In this document: positions 10,401-19,300 of the stretch, piece after piece | Layout: each line of letters starts with the position of its first letter | Position numbering within the stretch: the stretch's first letter is position 1 | Assembly: GCA_014871385.1 (NCBI GenBank) | Contig: CM026426.1 | Coordinates: forward strand, 26,944,265 to 27,008,264 | Reading direction: 5' to 3' | DNA: 64,000 bases | Origin: Ceratodon purpureus | Taxonomy: Eukaryota; Streptophyta; Bryopsida; Pseudoditrichales; Ditrichaceae | The notes under the pieces: generated by a model | What the model was told of the DNA's origin: nothing | Database searches by the model: none | Seen by the model: only the letters and a program-made list of their open reading frames with translations | Program-made: the position numbers and the translations under genes

Positions 10401-12161
10401 CATTGGCTGCTTCATCGGAGGCCGCTGCGAGTTCCCGCTGTAGAAAGAGAATTCAGACTTAGGAAATTCCATGAGTATTGAATAATAAGACGCAAATAGA
10501 GAGAGGAAGTAGGACTTACTCGGTACAGAAATGCGATGAAAACTTTAGTTGTCAAGGGAAACCAGGAGGGATTAGGTGGCTTGTTCTTCAAACAGACGTC
10601 ATACTCTTGAGGACTGAGGAGGTCTTTGAATTCCTCCAGCTTCATCATTCCGAAAGAGCGGATTCGAAATAGTTTTGCAGGGAGATTACTCTTGACGTGG
10701 TCATTCTCAGTCGACCTGAAAATAAACCAAAACACGTATGATGAATAAAAGAGATGAGATAAACCAACAAATGAAAAACAGGAGAAAAGAAACAAGTACT
10801 TACCAGTTGATGTCGTGCATTGCGTGAAGAAGATTGCCAACGTGGCCACGGGGGTCGAGTACTATGCAGTGCACAGAGATGTGCCAAGACGGGTCGTCTG
10901 CATGATGCTTGTTGATATGACGAAGCCATGCTGAGAGGCGATGGTTACCTTCCCAGACAAAGAACATCTTCCCCGAGAATTGAGAGTAGTCCTCGTCACT
11001 TTGAAGCTCAAATTCGAAGGCATCATTCGCGTCCCTCCATAATGGGCTCCATCTAGCCATGACCTCATCCGTAACATCTCGCGTCTGCTCTTCGTTGTTG
11101 TACATGGAGATGTACATGACGCGGTCGCCATCTCTATACCCCTTGACGAACTCACGCTCCAAATGCTGCACACCCACTTCGCCCACTGGTCTGACCTTTG
11201 CCATTGGGATCATCCGACACAGGGGCACTAACATTCGGGACTTCTGCGATGGCTTGATCCTGAGCTTGTTGATGACGGCGTTGGAGTCCACCTTGTATAA
11301 GGTCTGATGTTCTAATTCCCCTTCTGTAGCAGTCTTCAAGTTTATCGGACAAGATGGTTTCACCAAAACATCTTGTGTTTGCGTAACCTGCGAGGGGGTG
11401 CGCAAATTAGGAAAACAAGCACAATCGAAGAAAGTCATGCAAAGTAGACAAGTATGTAAAAGAAAGTAACAATATATCTTCATACTGTCATCTCTCTTTT
11501 AACAACTCAATCATCATCTGTGATTGATAGAACTATCTACGTGAGGATCGACTATAGTACTCCTTAGACTGTCTACAGTTCCAGTGACGGCGCCTCCTCC
11601 AAAATCGCCTGGTCTGTTGGATTGGGCACGGTAGAATAGCCGGCAGAGCAAAGACGACATGGGCTGGCCTCCTGACTCGAATCGGCGAGGAAGGAGAGGG
11701 TGGAGACATCGGCGGGGAGCCCTGTGGAGGAGAAGTGGGCATATAGCCCGGGGAGGTAGGCTCATACACCGGGGATGTAGGCATGTACACTGGAGAGGTA
11801 GGCATGTACACTTGAGAGGTAGGCATGTACTGTGGAGAGTGGACCTGGAGAGGTCCACTTTCCACACCTACAGGGTTGGCTACATCACAGGTACAGTGGT
11901 ACTGATCAAATGAATCCGAAAGATCGGAAACATTGATGACAGAAATGGGGGAAGTAGCGGACATCTCAGGAGCATCGGATGATACCTACATTAGGAGAAA
12001 TGAAGAGATGATCAACTGCCCTAATTAAAAGAGTAGGAAACAAAGAAGGGAAGAGGGCGAATAGAACTCAACATCATAAACATAAAAAAGGAATATAAAT
12101 TGTAGATTGAATGAAATACCTCAGTTTGTGCTGGCGTAGGGTCTTGACGTTCGCTCCCCAT
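7431..12161 (-). CDS. ParB-like domain / beta-class DNA amino-methyltransferase fusion with CTD-like heptads
   Basis: The gene has at least 12 exons: 12161-12120, 11985-(about 11620), 11387-10804, 10715-10520, 10437-10240, 10149-9934, 9838-9597, 9505-8833, 8746-8393, 8309-8048, 7963-7798, 7698-7431. All introns have GT/AG ends, and exons 3-12 keep one frame for 1,052 residues. Exon 2 encodes five heptads of YxPTSPx type. Exon 3 encodes a ParB/Srx-like domain with WEGNHRLSAW (GNHR at 10938-10949). The middle region is unrecognised, followed by a Ser/Pro/Arg-rich linker. Exon 9 holds a motif-IV-like strand, DLIIADIPE. Exons 10-11 hold motif X/I, KPGDIVVDWNAGTG then AAQAVGRHILAFEEDE. This IV-then-I order is the beta class of N6-adenine/N4-cytosine methyltransferases. 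DIPE replaces DPPY/SPPY, so catalysis is doubtful. The donor of exon 2 is unresolved (possible frameshift), and exon 11 uses a weak GTGGTG donor. The C-terminus is acidic and Ser-rich. Confidence 0.8.
11725..11829 (-). other. Five RPB1-CTD-like heptads encoded in exon 2
   Basis: Five consecutive seven-residue units read YMPTSQV, YMPTSPV, YMPTSPV, YEPTSPG and YMPTSPP. Each keeps the Y-x-P-T-S-P frame of the RNA polymerase II large-subunit tail (YSPTSPS). Codons differ between units, mostly at third positions, so the repeat is not a fresh DNA slippage product. The flanks are Ser/Pro-rich. Confidence 0.85.
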
Positions 12162-12447
12162 GTGATCCCCATCAGAGTCCTTAATTGTAAACAATGTTGT
12201 AAGTAACAAAAAGAACAGGAACTTTTAAGATACAAACCAGAACCTCGAGAAGGCTCCCTAGAAAACCTTTAAAACTCATAAAGACTTATAAGATTTTATT
12301 TAAGACTTCGTAAATTAAAACCCTTTCAATCAACACAAAAAATCAAAGAGGAAAAAAATGGAACAACTATCAGAAATCCCAAATTGTCCCCCAACCTTAA
12401 CATTCAAATACGAATACCATTTTCAACAAAGAACACATTTCCATCGG
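12162..12447. other. 5' flank of the ParB-methyltransferase gene
   Basis: No separate gene was seen. The stretch upstream of the ATG at 12161 is open in frame to 12209 but lacks another ATG. An AG at 12183-12182 could be the acceptor of a further 5' intron. The satellite array begins within about 300 bp. Confidence 0.4.
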
Positions 12448-15400
12448 GTTTTTTATTTTTACAAAATTAAAAAAAAAAACATCATCAACAAAGACCATAT
12501 ACTTATGAAATACTTTATATTTAATTCGGTCCTAATCAACAAATCACTCAAAGAATAAAAAAAAAATTAAAAAAAATTCAGAAAACCGAAATGGAGCAGC
12601 ACCCTCCCGGCCTACTGTCGTTGACGACAGTAGGTGGGCGGGTTTTTTATTTTTACAAAATTAAAAAAAAAAACATTGAAATACATATTCCAAGATCAAC
12701 AAAGACCATATACTTATGAAATATTTTATATTTAATTCGGTCCTAATCAACAAATCACTCAAAGAATAAAAAAAAAATTAAAAAAAATTAAGAAAACCGA
12801 AATGGAGGAGCACCCTCCCGGCCTACTGTCGTTGACGACAGTAGGTGGGCGGGTTTTTTATTTTTACAAAATTAAAAAAAAAAACATTGAAATACATATT
12901 CCAAGATCAACAAAGACCATATACTTATGAAATATTTTATATTAAATTCGGTCCTAATCAACAAATCACTCAAAGAATAAAAAAAAAATTAAAAAAAATT
13001 CAGAAAACCGAAATGGAGGAGCACCCTCCCGGCCTACTGTCGTTGACGACAGTAGGTGGGCGGGTTTTTTATTTTTACAAAATTAAAAAAAAAAACATTG
13101 AAATACATATTCCAAGATCAACAAAGACCATATACTTATGAAATATTTTATATTTAATTCGGTCCTAATCAACAAATCACTCAAAGAATAAAAAAAAAAT
13201 TAAAAAAAATTCAGAAAACCGAAATGGAGGAGCACCCTCCCGGCCTACTGTCGTTGACGACAGTAGGTGGGCGGGTTTTTTATTTTTACAAAATTAAAAA
13301 AAAAAACATTGAAATACATATTCCAAGATCAACAAAGACCATATACTTATGAAATATTTTATATTTAATTCGGTCCTAATCAACAAATCACTCAAAGAAT
13401 AAAAAAAAAATTAAAAAAAATTCAAAAAACGGAAATGGAGCAGCACCCTCCCGACCTACTGTCGTTGACGACAGTAGGTGGGCGGGTTTTTTATTTTTAC
13501 AAAATTAAAAAAAAAAACATTGAAATACATATTCCAAGATCAACAAAGACCATATACTTATGAAATATTTTATATTAAATTCGGTCCTAATCAACAAATC
13601 ACTCAAAGAATAAAAAAAAAATTAAAAAAAATTCAGAAAACCGAAATGGAGGAGCACCCTCCCGGCCTACTGTCGTTGACGACAGTAGGTGGGCGGGTTT
13701 TTTATTTTTACAAAATTAAAAAAAAAAACATTGAAATACATATTCCAAGATCAACAAAGACCATATACTTATGAAATACTTTATATTTAATTCGGTCCTA
13801 ATCAACAAATCACTCAAAGAATAAAAAAAAAATTCAAAAAAATTCAAAAAACGGAAATGGAGGAGCACTCTCCCGGCCTACTGTCGTTGACGACAGTAGG
13901 TGGGCGGGTTTTTTATTTTTACAAAATTAAAAAAAAAAACATTGAAATACATATTCCAAGATCAACAAAGACCATATACTTATGAAATATTTTATATTTA
14001 ATTCGGTCCTAATCAACAAATCACTCAAAGAATAAAAAAAAAATTAAAAAAAATTCAAAAAACGGAAATGGAGCAGCACCCTCCCGGCCTACTGTCGTTG
14101 ACGACAGTAGGTGGGCGGGTTTTTTATTTTTACAAAATTAAAAAAAAAAACATTGAAATACATATTCCAAGATCAACAAAGACCATATACTTATGAAATA
14201 TTTTATATTTAATTCGGTCCTAATCAACAAATCACTCAAAGAATAAAAAAAAAATTAAAAAAAATTCAGAAAACCGAAATGGAGGAGCACCCTCCCGGCC
14301 TACTGTCGTTGACGACAGTAGGTGGGCGGGTTTTTTATTTTTACAAAATTAAAAAAAAAAACATTGAAATACATATTCCAAGATCAACAAAGACCATATA
14401 CTTATGAAATATTTTATATTTAATTCGGTCCTAATCAACAAATCACTCAAAGAATAAAAAAAAAATTAAAAAAAATTCAAAAAACGGAAATGGAGCAGCA
14501 CCCTCCCGGCCTACTGTCGTTGACGACAGTAGGTGGGCGGGTTTTTTATTTTTACAAAATTAAAAAAAAAAACATTGAAATACATATTCCAAGATCAACA
14601 AAGACCATATACTTATGAAATATTTTATATTAAATTCGGTCCTAATCAACAAATCACTCAAAGAATAAAAAAAAAATTAAAAAAAATTCAGAAAACCGAA
14701 ATGGAGGAGCACCCTCCCGGCCTACTGTCGTTGACGACAGTAGGTGGGCGGGTTTTTTATTTTTACAAAATTAAAAAAAAAAACATTGAAATACATATTC
14801 CAAGATCAACAAAGACCATATACTTATGAAATATTTTATATTTAATTCGGTCCTAATCAACAAATCACTCAAAGAATAAAAAAAAAATTAAAAAAAATTC
14901 AAAAAACCGAAATGGAGGAGCACCCTCCCGGCCTACTGTCGTTGACGACAGTAGGTGGGCGGGTTTTTTATTTTTACAAAATTAAAAAAAAAAACATTGA
15001 AATACATATTCCAAGATCAACAAAGACCATATACTTATGAAATATTTTATATTTAATTCGGTCCTAATCAACAAATCACTCAAAGAATAAAAAAAAAATT
15101 AAAAAAAATTCAAAAAACGGAAATGGAGCAGCACCCTCCCGACCTACTGTCGTTGACGACAGTAGGTGGGCGGGTTTTTTATTTTTACAAAATTAAAAAA
15201 AAAAACATTGAAATACATATTCCAAGATCAACAAAGACCATATACTTATGAAATATTTTATATTAAATTCGGTCCTAATCAACAAATCACTCAAAGAATA
15301 AAAAAAAAATTAAAAAAAATTCAGAAAACCGAAATGGAGGAGCACCCTCCCGGCCTACTGTCGTTGACGACAGTAGGTGGGCGGGTTTTTTATTTTTACA

Positions 15401-17032
15401 AAATTAAAAAAAAAAACATTGAAATACATATTCCAAGATCAACAAAGACCATATACTTATGAAATACTTTATATTTAATTCGGTCCTAATCAACAAATCA
15501 CTCAAAGAATAAAAAAAAAATTCAAAAAAATTCAAAAAACGGAAATGGAGGAGCACTCTCCCGGCCTACTGTCGTTGACGACAGTAGGTGGGCGGGTTTT
15601 TTATTTTTACAAAATTAAAAAAAAAAACATTGAAATACATATTCCAAGATCAACAAAGACCATATACTTATGAAATATTTTATATTTAATTCGGTCCTAA
15701 TCAACAAATCACTCAAAGAATAAAAAAAAAATTAAAAAAAATTCAAAAAACGGAAATGGAGCAGCACCCTCCCGGCCTACTGTCGTTGACGACAGTAGGT
15801 GGGCGGGTTTTTTATTTTTACAAAATTAAAAAAAAAAACATTGAAATACATATTCCAAGATCAACAAAGACCATATACTTATGAAATATTTTATATTTAA
15901 TTCGGTCCTAATCAACAAATCACTCAAAGAATAAAAAAAAAATTAAAAAAAATTCAGAAAACCGAAATGGAGGAGCACCCTCCCGGCCTACTGTCGTTGA
16001 CGACAGTAGGTGGGCGGGTTTTTTATTTTTACAAAATTAAAAAAAAAAACATTGAAATACATATTCCAAGATCAACAAAGACCATATACTTATGAAATAT
16101 TTTATATTTAATTCGGTCCTAATCAACAAATCACTCAAAGAATAAAAAAAAAATTAAAAAAAATTCAAAAAACGGAAATGGAGCAGCACCCTCCCGGCCT
16201 ACTGTCGTTGACGACAGTAGGTGGGCGGGTTTTTTATTTTTACAAAATTAAAAAAAAAAACATTGAAATACATATTCCAAGATCAACAAAGACCATATAC
16301 TTATGAAATATTTTATATTAAATTCGGTCCTAATCAACAAATCACTCAAAGAATAAAAAAAAAATTAAAAAAAATTCAGAAAACCGAAATGGAGGAGCAC
16401 CCTCCCGGCCTACTGTCGTTGACGACAGTAGGTGGGCGGGTTTTTTATTTTTACAAAATTAAAAAAAAAAACATTGAAATACATATTCCAAGATCAACAA
16501 AGACCATATACTTATGAAATATTTTATATTTAATTCGGTCCTAATCAACAAATCACTCAAAGAATAAAAAAAAAATTAAAAAAAATTCAAAAAACCGAAA
16601 TGGAGGAGCACCCTCCCGACCTACTGTCGTTGACGACAGTAGGTGGGCGGGTTTTTTATTTTTACAAAATTAAAAAAAAAAACATTGAAATACATATTCC
16701 AAGATCAACAAAGACCATATACTTATGAAATATTTTATATTAAATTCGGTCCTAATCAACAAATCACTCAAAGAATAAAAAAAAAATTCAAAAAAATTCA
16801 GAAAACCGAAATGGAGGAGCACCCTCCCGGCCTACTGTCGTTGACGACAGTAGGTGGGCGGGTTTTTTATTTTTACAAAATTAAAAAAAAAAACATTGAA
16901 ATACATATTCCAAGATCAACAAAGACCATATACTTATGAAATACTTTATATTTAATTCGGTCCTAATCAACAAATCACTCAAAGAATCAAAAAAAAATTA
17001 AAAAAAATTCAAAAAACCGAAATGGAGCAGCA
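12448..17032. repeat. 211-bp satellite array with central palindrome and 8-mer higher-order structure
   Basis: A CCTACTGTCG palindrome recurs 21 times at exactly 211-bp steps, from 12611 to 16831, with no length change. Each monomer holds the palindrome, a GGGCGGGTTTTTTATTTTT segment, a long A-tract, ATTCGGTCCTAATCAACAAA, then two more A-tracts. Monomer variants recur with a period of eight (1,688 bp): TATTAAATTC in place of TATTTAATTC follows palindromes 2, 5, 10, 13, 18 and 20, and CACTCTCCC precedes palindromes 7 and 15. The last recurrence comes one monomer early, as unequal exchange would give. The first unit (from about 12448) lacks the palindrome, and the last runs out near 17032. The identical 98-residue ORFs inside are by-products. 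Confidence 0.95.
12611..12634. repeat. First of 21 perfect 24-nt palindromes (11-bp arms)
   Basis: Arms CCTACTGTCGT and ACGACAGTAGG pair perfectly around a TG centre. Every one of the 21 monomers keeps this palindrome intact although neighbouring positions vary. The outer CCCGG/GGGCGGG flanks could add partial pairing. A GC-rich hairpin followed by a T-run lies in every monomer. Confidence 0.9.
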
Positions 17033-17290
17033 AATCCAACAAATGCACAAGGCCTCATTGGAGGCCGAAGCCTCCTCGGCTGGAGTGCTCAAACATCAAC
17101 TACATCAAGACATTAATACAAAACCGAGGCTTCCTCGAAGGCATAAGCCTCCTCGGCCTGCAAGAGTGTGAGCAGAGGGGAGCCTCAACAAATCCAAACA
17201 AATCCCAAGTAATGAACTACAAATCGCAAGCACCAAACAACATAACCAAAGCTCACAACCAAGCCCAAGTATCCAACAACAGGACCATAA
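17033..17290. other. Unique spacer with GAGGC-rich short inverted motifs
   Basis: Between satellite and minisatellite, the segment repeats GAGGC, GCCTCCTCGGC and CCGAGGCTTCCTCG in both orientations (17050-17160). No ORF of interest. It may be the unique flank of both arrays. Confidence 0.4.
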
Positions 17291-17550
17291 CCCGAATCCA
17301 AATGCAAACTCACAACCCGAATCCAAATGCAAACTCACAACCCGAATCCAAATGCAAACTCACAACCCGAATCCAAATGCAAACTCACAACCCGAATCCA
17401 AATGCAAACTCACAACCCGAATCCAAATGCAAACTCACAACCCAAATCCAATTTCAAACTCACAACCCGAATCCAAATGCAAACTCACAACCCGAATCCA
17501 AATGCAAACGCACAACCCGAATCCAAATGCAAACTCTCAACCCGAATCAT
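17291..17550. repeat. 25-bp minisatellite, about ten copies
   Basis: Units begin CCCGAATCCAAATGCAAACT at 17291 and every 25 bp to 17516, with a partial copy to about 17550. The unit at 17441 carries several changes. Because 25 is not a multiple of three and the unit lacks stops on the plus strand, all three frames stay open, giving spurious NPNPNANSQPESKCK-like ORFs. Confidence 0.95.
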
Positions 17551-17680
17551 TTTAAACCACAATAATGTTCAAATCCAAGTACATTGTACAAAATCATAAT
17601 CACAAACCTGGCCGTACGCACTCATGATGGAGATGAAGTCCGTACGAGAGAATCAACCCAATATTCAAAAAACCCATCAT

Positions 17681-18061
17681 TCAAACAATCGTCCTCGGAA
17701 TCAAGGTGGAGGAGGTGGGCGGTACCTGGTCTTCCTCTTCCTCGTTTTCGAGAGGATTCTCCTCTTCCTCTTCCTCGCTGCCCTCGCTCCCGTCGCTCCC
17801 GCCTGGAGCTCCAACCCCGAGCTCAGGCTGAGGCTCGGGCTCCTCCATCCGCAGGTCGTCTTCTCCCAGGCCTTGGGCCTCTCCTCCATCTCCCTGTCCG
17901 TCCTCCTCGACTCGCCCTTGCTGCTCCAAGTCCCTGGCCGCCATCGCAACCCCACCTTTCCCACCCTGCAATATCCCCTCCCTGGCTCTCCTCGCAACTT
18001 CACGCAAGCGCATGCTCTCGGTGCCCTCTCCAACAAGTGAGAGTGGAGTTGAAACTCCCAC
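17681..18061 (-). CDS. Possible exon of an unknown acidic protein
   Basis: An open minus-strand frame starts after a possible acceptor (GGGAG at about 18066-18062) and passes a possible donor (CAG then GTACCG near 17723). It encodes a helical Arg-rich start (MRLREVARRAREGI) and a long Glu/Gly-rich tail ending in Glu runs. There is no ATG at its upper end. The family is not recognised; it may be one exon of a larger gene or simple-sequence drift. Confidence 0.3.
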   Translation of the reverse strand: MGVSTPLSLVGEGTESMRLREVARRAREGILQGGKGGVAMAARDLEQQGRVEEDGQGDGGEAQGLGEDDLRMEEPEPQPELGVGAPGGSDGSEGSEEEEEENPLENEEEEDQVPPTSSTLIPRTIV

Positions 18062-18218
18062 CTCCCTTATCCACTTGTTACTCTTTGTAAAATCAGGAAA
18101 AAAATAAGGATTATAAGTTGAAGGCCGTCAAATGTAATAAACTTGATTAAATCATACCCTAGTTTTGCAAAAAAAAAATGCTATATTTTTATTCAAATTA
18201 TAAATGTACATAAGAGAT

Positions 18219-18695
18219 TCATATTACACTTTCTCTAAGTACACTTACTTCAACAGAATTAAAGTCATGCTCGGATTGAGAATTAGGGCCCCTTGTCAAA
18301 GAGTCAATGAATCTGATAGAAGTCTCTGCTGATTCTACTCTCTGACTACAATTAAAAACTAGTTCATCCGTCATGGCCTCACGTGCAACTCCACTTACGA
18401 GTACCTCCACTTCGTGCTCTTGACGCTCAACAACGGTGTTCTCTAATATCTCTTCCTTCTCCTCCACTATAGACTCGAGAATGAGTTTTCGAATGCTACA
18501 GAACTTCAATGCTACAGGCAGGCCGACTCCTCTCCTTTTTACAGGAGCACTCAAATTGTCACCTTTAAAAACTACCTTCTTACGTAATGCTCTCCTCTTT
18601 CTAGCTCTCCTATCCGTGAAATCTGTACCACCTGGTTTTCTTCTAGGTTTAGGAGTGACATAAGTGGAGGGAGATGGCCCTCCAATCTCCTTCAT
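18219..18695 (-). CDS. Unknown basic protein next to the MULE transposase
   Basis: The 158-residue frame starts at a true ATG (18695). It opens with MKEIGGPSPSTYVTPKPRRK, is very basic up to about residue 60 (RRARKRRALRKK), and then becomes acidic and helical. A TATTTAAGG TATA-like box lies about 75 bp upstream on the minus strand. It is divergent from the transposase gene at 19301. Its position and size resemble the small ORF at 23238-23690 on the other side, so it may be an accessory ORF of the same transposon. No conserved domain was recognised. Confidence 0.45.
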   Translation of the reverse strand: MKEIGGPSPSTYVTPKPRRKPGGTDFTDRRARKRRALRKKVVFKGDNLSAPVKRRGVGLPVALKFCSIRKLILESIVEEKEEILENTVVERQEHEVEVLVSGVAREAMTDELVFNCSQRVESAETSIRFIDSLTRGPNSQSEHDFNSVEVSVLRESVI

Positions 18696-19300
18696 GTGTC
18701 TAACCCCAGGAAGGACTCTCTCACAAAAAAAAGACTCTCATGAGAGCTTCCTCCCACCTTAAATACCTATCACGTAGAACCCTAATTTGATATACAAATT
18801 TAAAAACTGACACATTCTCTACCCTCTCTCATTTAATGGAAGTAAAGTTAATAATTTGAACCTTTGATTAAAAAGAATAAATCCAAGAATACCATAATCT
18901 AAAAGATCTGATTCAAGCATTTCAATGCATGCTTCTTTTTATATTAATTGTTATAATTGTAGAATTTAAATGACGGCTCATTCTAATCTTATAATACATC
19001 ATGACAAATAGAATCCGCTTCACGATTCAAATTGTTAAAGTACAGTTCTAAAATTTTTGACATGATATACTTAGACCTGCAAAAAGTGGCATTGTAATTA
19101 GTTGGCGCCGTCTCTCTTAAATCTTACATTCGTTACCTAACAGAATGAATCATTCTCTAACTCTTTACTGGGCGTTCCAACCAGAATAAAATGATCAACA
19201 GCGACGCATCATTCCTCTCACTTTGTAATCGCGATACTGCTTCGCTAGTTCTCTCACTCTCCTCCCATCTTTCACTAGTATCACTGAGTTCCCTGCGAAC
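18696..19300. other. Intergenic region between divergent genes
   Basis: AT-rich spacer holding the likely promoter of the minus ORF (TATTTAAGG near 18765) and the leader of the transposase. The frame at 19301 stays open a little upstream (from about 19230) but has no earlier ATG in frame that I can place. No terminal inverted repeat could be recognised by eye. Confidence 0.35.

Noticed and set aside
12611-16854. CRISPR-like look of short palindromes at fixed spacing
   Set aside because: The spacers are near-identical to each other, the period is 211 bp and the setting is eukaryotic.
12845-16939. Six near-identical 98-residue ORFs (MGGFFIFTKLKKK)
   Set aside because: They are translations of the 211-bp satellite where two monomers happen to be open in frame; no promoter, and they recur only by the array period.
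17212-17599. Three overlapping Asn/Pro/Gln-rich ORFs
   Set aside because: All are by-products of the 25-bp minisatellite read in its three frames.
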